Shown in pieces: positions 24,903-33,433 of a DNA stretch of 47,001 nucleotides. The notes under the pieces were generated by a model. That model saw nothing but the letters and a program-made list of their open reading frames with translations, had not been told where the DNA came from and did no database searches. Source of the DNA: Mesorhizobium sp. M00.F.Ca.ET.216.01.1.1. Lineage in GTDB: Bacteria; Pseudomonadota; Alphaproteobacteria; Rhizobiales; Rhizobiaceae. How positions within the stretch are numbered: the first letter of the stretch is position 1; each line of letters begins with the position of its first letter. The DNA lies in assembly GCF_004010325.2 (NCBI RefSeq), contig NZ_SADR02000037.1, positions 1-47,001 of the forward strand. The letters run 5' to 3'. The position numbers and the translations under genes are program-made.

Positions 24903-26435
24903 CTACATGACCGCCCCTATCGTCCAAGGAACAAATTCATTGTTCCCATAATCATACCTCTCGCTTGCCGACTTTTCTCCAGAAGCAACTGCGAGCATCT
25001 TATCGAAGATACGTTGACCCGCCTGTTCGATGCTCTCCTCGCCGGTTATGATTTCCCCACAATTAATGTCCATGTCATCTGACATCCTTTCATACATAGG
25101 CGTATTGGAGGCAATCTTAATGCAGGGCGCAGGCTTAAAGCCGGAGGTTGACCCGCGTCCGGTCGTGAAACCAATCAAGTTAGCCCCTCCGGCCACCTGT
25201 CCGGTCACCGCGACAGGATCATTGCCTGGGGTATCCATGAACACCAGGCCCTTCTGGGTGATGGGTTCCGCAAATTCGTAGACAGCATTGAGCCGCGTTG
25301 TGCCGCCCTTTGCCACGGCGCCGAGTGATTTCTCAAGAATGGTTGTCAGACCGCCAGCCTTGTTGCCATGCGAAGGGTTGTTATTGAGCTCCGCATTGTT
25401 CCGCTGCGTGTAGTCGCGCCACCACTCGATTCGTTCAAGCAGCGCCTGCGCAACGCCCGGTGTTGCAGCTCGCCGCGTCAAGAGATGCTCGGCGCCATAA
25501 ATTTCAGGCGTCTCGCTTAGGACCGCGGTGCCACCCTGTTTGACGATCAGGTCCGCCGCATAGCCAAGCGCCGGATTGGCAGAAATTCCAGAATATCCGT
25601 CGGAGCCGCCACACTGCAGCGCCAACACCAGATCTGACGCGTAGCATGACGTCCGCGCAAAACGGTTGACCTCATGCAACATAGTGCCGACGCGATCAAT
25701 CGCAGAGTCCACCGTCTTGCGGGTTCCTCCATATGCTTGAATGTTAAACGTTCCGAGCGTCGGATTTTCTTGTAGCTTATGCTCATCCAGCATAAGTGAA
25801 ATCTGATTTGTCTCACAACCTAGGCCAATCATAACGACGCCGCCAATATTTGGATTGCTCGCGTATCCGGCAAGTGTTCGTGTCAGATAGTGGTAGCCTT
25901 CCGCGTAGCCATTGCTAGAACAGCCACTCCCGTGCGTAAACGCGACGACTCCGTCTACATTTTTATATGCACTCAATCGCTGTTCTTGACGAAAATGATC
26001 TGCAACTGCCTTGGAGACGGTGGCCGAGCAGTTCACGGACGATATGATTGCAATGTAATTGCGGGTGCCGACTTTGCCCGAAGGGCGCGGTATGCCGTTA
26101 AACCGCGCCCGCTGCGAAGCGGGAACAATTTCCGGGGCGCTTGCATCTACGCAGAACTCATGTTGTAGGGAAACGTCCCGCATAACTGCGTTATGCACGT
26201 GGACATGTGCTCCGGGCGCGATATCTTCACTCGCATAGGCGATCACCTGCCCGAATTTTCGAATGGCGCAGCCAGTGGGAATACGCTCGACTGCTATTTT
26301 GTGCCCACGAGGCACCGTATCTCTCGCGAGTAGCTTTGAATGTCCGACTTCATCTCCGCAAGCGAGCGGCCGGCGCGTGACAGCTACGTTATCTGATGAA
26401 TGCAGAATGATAGTTGGTGAGATGGATTGGGTCAT
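24903..26435 (-). CDS. UxaA-family altronate/galactarate dehydratase
   Basis: A 510-residue full-length UxaA-type dehydratase. The N-terminal SAF domain covers about 1-100. The catalytic region follows, with GSGCSSNGYAEGYHYLTRTL (about 168-187), GLGCETNQISLML, QCGGSDGYSGISANPALGY, SETPEIYGAEHLLTRRA and the C-terminal PAPCIKIASNTPMYERM and DMDINCGEII. Conserved Cys residues in these blocks bind the iron needed for dehydration. Family members remove water from D-altronate or galactarate to give 2-keto-3-deoxy acids. No good ribosome site precedes ATG 26435. It lies on the same strand as the FAH gene (109 bp gap) and is probably co-transcribed from the 27.6 kb promoter region. Confidence 0.9.
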   Translation of the reverse strand: MTQSISPTIILHSSDNVAVTRRPLACGDEVGHSKLLARDTVPRGHKIAVERIPTGCAIRKFGQVIAYASEDIAPGAHVHVHNAVMRDVSLQHEFCVDASAPEIVPASQRARFNGIPRPSGKVGTRNYIAIISSVNCSATVSKAVADHFRQEQRLSAYKNVDGVVAFTHGSGCSSNGYAEGYHYLTRTLAGYASNPNIGGVVMIGLGCETNQISLMLDEHKLQENPTLGTFNIQAYGGTRKTVDSAIDRVGTMLHEVNRFARTSCYASDLVLALQCGGSDGYSGISANPALGYAADLIVKQGGTAVLSETPEIYGAEHLLTRRAATPGVAQALLERIEWWRDYTQRNNAELNNNPSHGNKAGGLTTILEKSLGAVAKGGTTRLNAVYEFAEPITQKGLVFMDTPGNDPVAVTGQVAGGANLIGFTTGRGSTSGFKPAPCIKIASNTPMYERMSDDMDINCGEIITGEESIEQAGQRIFDKMLAVASGEKSASERYDYGNNEFVPWTIGAVM

Positions 26436-26544
26436 AATAGATCCATAACGGATTGAAGTGTATCTACATTGCCGCGGTTCGAATCCAACCTATTGCCGCA
26501 AGACAAAACCTCGATGCCGGCCGCAATCAATCGCCGACAAACAG

Positions 26545-27534
26545 CTAAAGGCTGCGCAGCTCAAAGGACTCGTCGACGGCCGTTGCCAACGTATTACGCA
26601 ATGGCCTGCCTAGATCCGGGACATCAATTTCGAACTTGTCGCCAATTTGAGTCTGGACACCAGAGGCGCAGCTCAGCACAGGAGCGCCGAAAAAATACGC
26701 GTGAAGATCACCTGGCCGTCTGAACATCGGATATCGAAAATGGTAGTGCTCCAGATTGGAGACCGAGTGGGACATATTGTCTTCACCGCTCTGGAATTCT
26801 CCTTCCCAAATCACATGCCCCTTACGAAGAATGCGTGATTTGCCGCGAATATCAGCGGGTAGGTCACCAACGAGAAGCTCAGGGCCGATGGAGCATGAGC
26901 GGAGCTTTGAATGAGCCAGGTAGAGGTAATTCAGGGCTTCGGTGGTTTGGTCGGAAAATTCATTTCCAAGCGCAAATCCCAGCCGCCAGGGATTTCCGTC
27001 CGGCCCTATCAAGTAAAGACCCACAATTTCGGCCTCTTCTCCTCCCGACAGGGAAAACGAAGGCATTGGTAGAGCCGCTTCCGGTGGAACAACGCAGGTT
27101 CCCACGCCTTTGAAAAACCACTCCGGTTGAACGCCTACTTCGCCGAATGAAGGCTTCCCTCCTTCAAGGCCCATTCTGAATATCTTCATCGAGTCAGTAA
27201 GTTCTTCGTCAGAGCCGTGGGCGATCTCATGCATTTTGTCCCGGGCGTCCGCACTCCCTATGTGAGTGAGACCAGTGCCGGTGATCCAGAAGCGTGCGGG
27301 TTCGGGGTGGTCAACGGGCGGCAGGAGACGGCCTTCCGCAATTATTTCATTGTAGTCAGCTCGCTCAGCTCCGACTTGCGATTGGGCCTGGTCCGCGAGT
27401 GTAGAGGACCTCGACAACGACTCATTGGCAAGTTCATAGACTGTGCGCGATCGCTTCAGCACCTGTACCTGCTGACCGTCCACTATACCGACGCGACGCT
27501 CTCCGGTTTCGGAGGCAAATTGTACAAGGTGCAT
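26545..27534 (-). CDS. GguC/AraD1-type fumarylacetoacetate hydrolase family protein
   Basis: 329 residues. The C-terminal half carries the FAH-fold metal site (GGEEAEIVGLYLIGPDGNPW, about 210-229) and GFALGNEFSD, with RFWITGTGLTHIGSA earlier at about 93-107. The overall order matches the AraD1/GguC proteins found beside sugar and sugar-acid uptake genes in rhizobia and agrobacteria. FAH relatives hydrolyse 2,4-diketo acids to pyruvate plus a hydroxyacid or remove water from keto-deoxy acids. The start is ATG 27534, with GAGGG nine bases upstream; a reading from 27771 adds non-homologous sequence. It is divergent from the aapJ-like gene across the operator cluster and is first in a leftward unit with the UxaA gene. 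Confidence 0.85.
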   Translation of the reverse strand: MHLVQFASETGERRVGIVDGQQVQVLKRSRTVYELANESLSRSSTLADQAQSQVGAERADYNEIIAEGRLLPPVDHPEPARFWITGTGLTHIGSADARDKMHEIAHGSDEELTDSMKIFRMGLEGGKPSFGEVGVQPEWFFKGVGTCVVPPEAALPMPSFSLSGGEEAEIVGLYLIGPDGNPWRLGFALGNEFSDQTTEALNYLYLAHSKLRSCSIGPELLVGDLPADIRGKSRILRKGHVIWEGEFQSGEDNMSHSVSNLEHYHFRYPMFRRPGDLHAYFFGAPVLSCASGVQTQIGDKFEIDVPDLGRPLRNTLATAVDESFELRSL

Positions 27535-27665
27535 TCGTTTGACCCTCATCTGGCTGGAATCGCGCAATTTTCTGCAAATCGCGCTCAGGCTGGCTTGGCG
27601 AGTTGCTGCGCCTCTGTCGAATGAAGATCGGGAGCCTGCTTCAAACGCCACCGCTGAACATCCAA

Positions 27666-27692
27666 TCTGGTATATCCAGAATGGTAAGTCCA
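27666..27692. promoter_or_regulatory. Two operator-like palindromes near the FAH gene promoter
   Basis: TCTGGTATATCCAGA (27666-27680) is a palindrome apart from its centre, and TGGTAAGTCCA (27682-27692) follows immediately. Both fit TGG-N5-CCA. They lie 130-160 bp upstream of the leftward FAH gene. Confidence 0.6.
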
Positions 27693-27764
27693 GTGAACCA
27701 GCCTTCTGGTCGTGAGTCAAGCTGGATCGCTGAGGTGCGGCGGCGCGCCTCGGCATATTAACAA

Positions 27765-27817
27765 TTGACAATATTCCTCTTTCCTGCCTATCTGGTAAGG
27801 CCAGTTAGGTCATACCA
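27765..27817 (+). promoter_or_regulatory. Promoter and overlapping operators of the aap-like operon
   Basis: A TTGACA -35 box (27765-27770) is followed after 18 bp by TATCTG (27789-27794) as -10. CTGGTAAGGCCAG (27792-27804) overlaps the -10 and AGGTCATACCA (27807-27817) covers the start region. Sites in this position would block RNA polymerase, which fits repression by the GntR/FCD protein. Confidence 0.6.
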
Positions 27818-27905
27818 GATTTCAAAATTTAGCAATCCCTATGGTCCGATGGGATGCTTTCCAAATGCGACTGGACCCAGCGAAACGTTGTAAGAAGGAA
27901 GTAAG

Positions 27906-28949
27906 ATGATGACCCGAAATATCGTCAAATATGCTGCCTTAGTCTCCATTGTGGCGGGCCTTACTGGGTCAGTCACCGCGAGTCAGGCGGCGAGTGAAAG
28001 TGCGACGCTCGACGCGGTCAAAGCGCGCGGCGAGCTGATTTGTGGCGTTGACACAGGCATGCCAGGCTTTGCGTTTCAGGATTCGTCGGGTGAGTGGAAG
28101 GGTCTCGACGTTTCGTATTGCCGCGCGATCGCGGCAGCGGTTCTCGGCGATCCGCAAAAGGTCAAGTTCATCGGAACGACCTCAAAGGTCCGCTTCACAG
28201 TGTTGCAGTCCCGCGAAATTGACGTTCTTGTCCGCGATTCTGAATATACACTGGCCCGTAATTCACAATTGCGCCTCATGGAACCAGCTGTGAACTTCTA
28301 CACGGGCCAGACATTCATGGCGCGCAAGTCGCTTGGAGTGTCCCACGTCAAGGAATTGGACGGCGCCACGATTTGCGTGCTTACGGGCACCACGCTCGAA
28401 ACCAACATTGCCGATTACAATCGGGCGATGAAAATCAAAATCAACACGTTGCTCTTTGATAAGCCGGAAGAGGCGTTTGCGGCAGCCGATGCACAACGAT
28501 GCGATGGCTACACGGATGACAGCGGTTCGGTGGCTGCGGCGCGTTCGACCATGAAAGTGCCGGAGGACTGGGTTATTCTGCCGGAGACAATTTCGAGCCA
28601 GGCGCAAGGGGCGTTTACCCGGTACGATGATGATCAATGGACCACCATTGTTAAGTGGACACACGGAGCAATGCTCAAGGCCGAGGCTCTCGGCATTACC
28701 AAGGCCAATGTGGACGAGCTCAAGTCGACATCCACCGATCCTCAGGTCAAGAAGTTCCTTGGTGTCGAAGGTGAGCTCGGCGGCGCGCTTGGTCTCAACA
28801 ACGATTTCGCGTACCAGATCGTAAAAGGCGTGGGCAACTACGCTGAAGTTTACGATGAGTATTTTGGTTCCAAAGGGTTGCAATTACCCCGCGGCCTGAA
28901 TGAACTCTATACCAAGGGTGGATTGCAGTACGTCGCATCTTGGTACTGA
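27906..28949 (+). CDS. aapJ: General amino-acid ABC transporter substrate-binding protein (AapJ-like)
   Basis: A 347-residue periplasmic binding protein. The signal peptide ends near residue 28 (SVTASQAAS). The mature part has VKARGELICGVDTGMPGFAF, EWKGLDVSYCRAIAAAVLGD, LQSREIDVLVRDSEYTLAR and DGATICVLTGTTLETNIADY, the standard series of the AapJ/BztA cluster 3 binding proteins. The Arg of RDSEYTLAR sits where these bind the ligand carboxylate. GAAGGAAG precedes ATG 27906. It is first in an operon with two permeases. The operators it shares with sugar-acid genes suggest the ligand may not be an ordinary amino acid. Confidence 0.92.
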   Translation: MMTRNIVKYAALVSIVAGLTGSVTASQAASESATLDAVKARGELICGVDTGMPGFAFQDSSGEWKGLDVSYCRAIAAAVLGDPQKVKFIGTTSKVRFTVLQSREIDVLVRDSEYTLARNSQLRLMEPAVNFYTGQTFMARKSLGVSHVKELDGATICVLTGTTLETNIADYNRAMKIKINTLLFDKPEEAFAAADAQRCDGYTDDSGSVAAARSTMKVPEDWVILPETISSQAQGAFTRYDDDQWTTIVKWTHGAMLKAEALGITKANVDELKSTSTDPQVKKFLGVEGELGGALGLNNDFAYQIVKGVGNYAEVYDEYFGSKGLQLPRGLNELYTKGGLQYVASWY

Positions 28950-28970
28950 CTGGCTAAGTCGGGGATCAAA

Positions 28971-30086
28971 ATGATCAGGCGACCGTCATCGCGGGCAGTT
29001 ATCGGCCAGTGGGTCTTACTGGCAGCCCTGGTGATCGTCGCTTGGTTGCTCATCGCAACAGGTGGAGCGAATCTTGCTCGCAGGAATATGTCATTGGACT
29101 TCGGGTTTCTTGCAAACTCAGCCAATTTTGACATTCCGTTCCATCTGATATCTTGGCAGGATTCTGATACCTACGGCCGAGCTTTGATCGTTGCCGTCTT
29201 AAACACCTTGCTCGTTTCGGTCATGGGTATCATTGGAGCGACGCTTTTAGGGCTGTTGGTCGGCATCATGCGGCTCTCGGCCAATTGGCTGGTCCGAAAC
29301 GTTGCACTGACTTTCGTAGAGGCTGTCCGCAATACGCCCCAAGTCGTGCAGATTGTGTTCTGGTACGTAGCGGTCCTGCAGTCATTGCCACCACCTCGGC
29401 AAAGCATTGATGTCCCGGGGGGGATATTGCTGAACGCCCGCGGCGTTTACTTGCCGTTTGCCGTCATGAATGCAAATGGGGCGCTGCTGTCATCTTTTGT
29501 GCTCGCCGCCTTGGTTGCCACCCCGATTGTCTGGCGGCTCCGCATTCGTCAGCGACGTATCGGCGTTAAAGCATTGGTATTGCCGTTGGTGGCGCTCAGT
29601 TCTTGGGTGGCTGGGGTTGAGCGAATTGAATGGCCCGCGCTGAAGGGATTCAATGTCGCCGGCGGCACTGCCATTCCGCCGGAACTGGTCATACTTTGGG
29701 CGGGTTTGACGATCTACTCGGCCGCATTCATTGCGGAGATTGTGCGGGGCTCAATTGAGGCTGTGCCCAAAGGGCAGCGCGAGGCGGCGGTGAGCCTCGG
29801 GCTGAAGTTCACACAGGTCCTCTTTCTAATCGTCCTGCCGCAAGCCTTGCGCATGATGGTGCCCCCGCTGACGAACCAGTATCTCAACTTGATTAAAAGC
29901 AGCTCACTCGGCGCGTTCATTGCGTACCCAGAGATATTTCAGATCGTCCTCGGCACGGTCCTGAGCCAATCTGATCGGGGAGTAGAGTCAATCATTTTAG
30001 TGATGGTGGTATTTCTGACAATCAATCTGGCTGCGTCTGCATTTATGAACTGGTACAATGGCCGAGTGGCCATGGTCGTCCGCTGA
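28971..30086 (+). CDS. aapQ: Amino-acid ABC transporter permease (AapQ-like)
   Basis: A 371-residue inner-membrane permease of the HisM/AapQ type with eight or so hydrophobic segments. The first is at 12-28. A domain ATLLGLLVGIMRLSANWLVR at about 88-107 starts the transport core. The EAA loop contacting the ATPase is EAVPKGQREAAVSLGL near residue 263. The length and long central loop (SLPPPRQSIDVPGG) are typical of AapQ rather than HisM. It starts 21 bp after aapJ and is followed 17 bp later by aapM. Confidence 0.92.
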   Translation: MIRRPSSRAVIGQWVLLAALVIVAWLLIATGGANLARRNMSLDFGFLANSANFDIPFHLISWQDSDTYGRALIVAVLNTLLVSVMGIIGATLLGLLVGIMRLSANWLVRNVALTFVEAVRNTPQVVQIVFWYVAVLQSLPPPRQSIDVPGGILLNARGVYLPFAVMNANGALLSSFVLAALVATPIVWRLRIRQRRIGVKALVLPLVALSSWVAGVERIEWPALKGFNVAGGTAIPPELVILWAGLTIYSAAFIAEIVRGSIEAVPKGQREAAVSLGLKFTQVLFLIVLPQALRMMVPPLTNQYLNLIKSSSLGAFIAYPEIFQIVLGTVLSQSDRGVESIILVMVVFLTINLAASAFMNWYNGRVAMVVR

Positions 30087-30103
30087 ACGTTGGAGCACCG
30101 AGC

Positions 30104-31285
30104 ATGGCAATCTTATTGGAGCAGCGGCCAAAGGCATCACCGACTACCTCGTCGGCGGCGTCAACGAGTTCGATGACGCGACCGATGGATCCGACGAGCT
30201 TGACCCAAGAGGGCTCAAAGGGGCTTCGTAGTCGCATCAGCAACTGGCTTCGGCGCAATCTTTTTGGTTCTCTCGCCAACACAATCCTCACCTTGTCGGT
30301 GTTGATTCTACTGGGCCTAACGGTGCCTCGCTTCATCGACTGGGCGATTACCCACGCGAGCATCGGGGGCAATTCCAAGTCAGCATGCTCCGGGGACGGG
30401 GCTTGCTGGACCTTTATCAAGGTAAGATTAGCCACCTTCATCTACGGGCACTATCCAGCAGGGGAACTGTGGCGTGTCAATGTTGCGGCTATACTCCTTG
30501 CGATCCTCATCATTCCCGTCATCCGGCAGCATGTGAAGCGGCGTGGGCTCTGGCTGCTAGGACTTGTAATCGGGTATCCCGCAGTGGCATGCGTGCTTCT
30601 TATAGGTGGCACCCTGGGGCTGCCGTTCGTTCCCACCGATCTCTGGGGCGGATTGATGCTGAACGTCGTGATGACATTCATAGCATTGGTTGGATCTTTC
30701 GTCCTTGGAACACTGCTTGCGCTCGGCCGTCGATCTACTCTGCCAATCGTTCGACTGCTATCGGTAGGGTTCATCGAGCTATGGCGTGCTGTGCCGCTGC
30801 TGACGATTCTATTCATGTCGGCGGTAATGCTGCCTCTGTTCCTGCCTGACGGCGTTTCGATCGATCGACTTGTGCGCGCAATAGTTGCTCTCACTCTGTT
30901 TACCTCGGCTTATATGGCGGAAGTTGTGCGCGGTGGCTTGCAAAGTGTGCCTGAGGGACAGGAGGAAGCAGCCTATTCACTCGGACTTCGATGGATTGAC
31001 GTGCAGATTTTTGTCCTATTGCCACAGGCGTTTAGGCAAGCGCTTCCTGCAATCATCAACACGGCGGTCGAGCTCTTCAAGGACACGACCCTCGTAACAA
31101 TGATCGGCGTCTTTGATTTGCTTGGTGCGGTAACCCTTGCTTCAAAGGACCCCAACTGGATCGGGTACGTGAAGGAGGGCTACGTGTTTGCGATGCTTGT
31201 TTTCTTTGTGTGTTGTTTTTCCATGTCCTTTTACGGCCGCCGGGTCGAGCGCCGTCTGAATCGCGATCGATCCAATGCAGGTTGA
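30104..31285 (+). CDS. aapM: Amino-acid ABC transporter permease (AapM-like)
   Basis: 393 residues. The N-terminal 45 residues are polar (a Thr/Ser-rich leader). Membrane segments follow, with the transport core MTFIALVGSFVLGTLLALGR at about 188-207, VGFIELWRAVPLLTILFMSA at 221-240 and the EAA loop QSVPEGQEEAAYSLGL near 285-300. It pairs with AapQ as the second half of the channel. TTGGAG lies upstream of ATG 30104. The AapP ATPase gene that normally follows is not present: after the stop there are only hairpins, a foreign ABC fragment and an IS91 relic. The transporter would have to borrow an ATPase or is inactive. Confidence 0.92.
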   Translation: MAILLEQRPKASPTTSSAASTSSMTRPMDPTSLTQEGSKGLRSRISNWLRRNLFGSLANTILTLSVLILLGLTVPRFIDWAITHASIGGNSKSACSGDGACWTFIKVRLATFIYGHYPAGELWRVNVAAILLAILIIPVIRQHVKRRGLWLLGLVIGYPAVACVLLIGGTLGLPFVPTDLWGGLMLNVVMTFIALVGSFVLGTLLALGRRSTLPIVRLLSVGFIELWRAVPLLTILFMSAVMLPLFLPDGVSIDRLVRAIVALTLFTSAYMAEVVRGGLQSVPEGQEEAAYSLGLRWIDVQIFVLLPQAFRQALPAIINTAVELFKDTTLVTMIGVFDLLGAVTLASKDPNWIGYVKEGYVFAMLVFFVCCFSMSFYGRRVERRLNRDRSNAG

Positions 31286-31411
31286 TTGAGGTGGCTTGGT
31301 TGTGGCTGTCGGCCCGATGCCATTGAGGCTGAACAGGCCTTGCTCGGTGCCAACACACAGGGGCTGGACGTCCAAAGAGCCTTGATCGTTTCGGTTCCAT
31401 GAACGAGAGAA

Positions 31412-31443
31412 GCCCGCGCCCCACGGAGGGGAAGGACGCGGGC
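31412..31443. terminator. GC-rich hairpin after aapM
   Basis: GCCCGCG (31412-31418) pairs with CGCGGGC (31437-31443) around an 18 nt loop, about 130 bp after aapM. There is no T-run on either side. It may end the aap transcript or be part of an old leader region. Confidence 0.4.
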
Positions 31444-31539
31444 TGATCGGGAGGGAACACCGATCTCGCAGCATTGGTTCACAGGAACGAATGCTGCAGG
31501 AGGCGAATGTACTGCCCGTGCAAGTTTTCCATACAGAAA

Positions 31540-31573
31540 CAAAAAACCCCGCCGCACAGGAGAGCGACGGGGT
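31540..31573 (-). terminator. Rho-independent terminator, leftward
   Basis: On the minus strand the stem ACCCCGTCG / CGGCGGGGT (31565-31573 with 31546-31554; 8 of 9 pairs) is followed by a run of T residues (the A-run 31541-31546 on the plus strand). There is no intact leftward gene to its right, so it is an orphan. The rest of 31286-31690 holds no gene. Confidence 0.65.
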
Positions 31574-31689
31574 ATCAAGCTTTCACCGAGAGCGGGGTTG
31601 GACGGGCTTCGCCCGGTGCGCGGATCGTGAAAATCTTAGGCTGCCGGCTGTGTCGCGCCTACCAACCGGCAGTTGGAATGTTTCAACAG

Positions 31690-31905
31690 CGGCCGCGCGA
31701 GCGGCGGGCGTCACGGTGGTCGTGATAACGCATCGACCGTCGATCGCCGCAGCCTGCGACCGCGTCATGCTTCTGCGTGGCGGCATGATCGAAACCTTCG
31801 GCCCGAGCGGCGATGTGCTGCGGCAGCCAATTGTCGACAAGGGCGTCGGCAAGGGCCTTCCCGCGCAGCAGAACACCGTGGTGACAGGATCGTTCGCCAC
31901 GACGA
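31690..31905 (+). pseudogene. C-terminal fragment of a type I secretion ABC ATPase
   Basis: The frame reads AAARAAGVTVVVITHRPSIA and CDRVMLLRGGMIETFGPSGD, the H-loop (THRPS) and end of the nucleotide-binding domain in PrtD/HlyB-type exporters. Walker A, the signature motif and the membrane domain are missing. It continues without a stop into an IS91 transposase frame, showing an in-frame join near 31905. It is the only trace of a type I exporter in the window. Confidence 0.75.
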
Positions 31906-31910
31906 TCCGC

Positions 31911-32950
31911 ACGCACAGCAAGTGCGGGCATAACCACATCGCCTATAATTCCTGCAAGAACCGGCACTGTCCGAAGTGCCAAGGACCTGCGGCGCGGGAT
32001 TGGATGGCTGCGCGGGCCGCGGATCTGCTGCCGGTGGAATATTTCCACGTAGTTTTCACCCTGCCTGCCGAGATCGCGCAGATCGCCTACTGGAACAAGA
32101 AGGCCGTCTATGACCTGCTGTTTCGGGCATCGGCCGAGACGCTGGCCACGATCGCGGCCGATCCCAAGCGGCTCGGCGCACGGATCGGCATGACCAGCGT
32201 TCTGCACACATGGGGATCGGCGCTGACGCATCACCCGCATGTCCACATCATCGTGCCTGGCGGTGGACTGTCGCCGGATGGCACGCGGTGGATCGCCTGC
32301 CGCCCCGGGTTCTTTCTGTCCGTGCGGGTTCTGTCCCGGCTGTTCCGACGTTTCTTTCTGGAAGGTTTGATAGCGATGCATCGATCAGGCGATCTGGCCT
32401 TCTTCGGGGATCTGGCCGGGCTTGCACAGGCTGACACCTTCGCCGCCTGGCTCGCGCCGCTACGCAAATCCGAATGGGTCGTCTACGCCAAGCCCCCGTT
32501 CGGCGGTCCCGAGGCCGTGCTGGCCTATCTCAGTCGCTACACCCATCGCGTGGCGATCTCGAACAGCCGCCGATCAGCGCGAATGCCGAGGCGGTCATCT
32601 TCCGCTGGAAGGATTACCGGATCAAGAACGGTGACCGTCAGAAGGTGATGCGGCTGGCCACCGACGAGTTCATTCGCCGCTTCCTGATTCACGTGCTGCC
32701 CGACGGGTTCCACCGCATCCGCCATTACGGCCTGCTGGCCGCAGCAGGCCGCAAGGCCAATGTCGCGAGGATCAGGAAACTGCTCGGGGCGGAAGCGCCA
32801 TCGCAGGATAAAGCGCCAAGCGCCGAGATCATCCCGCTCACCCTCAGACAGCCATGCCCGGACTGCGGTGGCCCGATGCGCATCGTCGAGATATTCCGCC
32901 GCGGCCAGCGCCCGGCAACTCGCGCACCGCCACAAAAGGATGCCGCATGA
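31911..32950 (+). pseudogene. IS91-family transposase, 5' truncated and frameshifted
   Basis: The zinc-finger block HNHIAYNSCKNRHCPKCQG starts the homology; the first 60 or so residues of a normal IS91 transposase are missing. The HUH nuclease motif is in LTHHPHVHIIVPGG (about 32225-32266), and the catalytic Tyr region in LAYLSRYTHRVAISN. A one-base shift near 32570 moves the rest to another frame (NAEAVIFRWKDYRIKNGDRQ, RRFLIHVLPDGFHRIRHYGL, CPDCGGPMRIVEIFRRG). IS91 elements move by rolling circle and can capture adjacent DNA, which could explain the joined ABC fragment. It should be inactive. Confidence 0.85.
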
Positions 32951-33433
32951 CGAAATGCACCTCACATCGGCCAAAGCCGGCCTGGATCTGCGATGCGGTC
33001 CGGGGTGGCGCCGGTTTGCCTCAAGCAACGCCCCACACCGCAAAAGCGCCGATGCGAGCCTACGAAAGGCTGCCACCCCAATCCCGATCGTGTCATCGCA
33101 AGCCTTTGAGGCAGCCTATTTGCAGCTGACGCTCCCAGCGATAGCCACCTTGGCCAACGGCAGCCGCACGCTTTCCCCATAGGCTCCACCCAGCCCCCCG
33201 CGGCTTCCTCCTTGCGAGGTTTTTCAACGCGGGCCGACACAGCCTCACTCGCCACCGTCACGCCGCGGCCCGCATCGAAAAACCTTCACCATAGCGGACT
33301 TGGCCGGATTTGCCAGTTGCTCGACCCGGTCGCGAATGACCCAAAGCGGAGATTTTCTGGTGCCGGGTCGCGGCGATCGATTGACTGAGCCGCCGCTTGC
33401 GCCAAAATACCTCGGCGCACCTAGGGGCACCCA
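32951..33433. other. Gene-free stretch after the IS91 relic
   Basis: Probably the 3' end of the IS91 element followed by the upstream region of the cyclase gene. I could not identify a terminus. No convincing frame is present. Confidence 0.45.

Noticed and set aside
26473..26490. A tRNA T-loop-like sequence (GCGGTTCGAATCCAACC)
   Set aside because: The T-stem does not pair, and no acceptor, D or anticodon arm is present upstream. It could be a tRNA scar from an integration event, but there is no evidence.
27535..27771. N-terminal extension of the FAH-family gene
   Set aside because: It would cover the operator palindromes and lacks homology; ATG 27534 has a ribosome site.
31683..32381. A 232-residue leftward frame opposite the IS91 transposase
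   Set aside because: The opposite strand encodes clear transposase motifs; this frame is a shadow.
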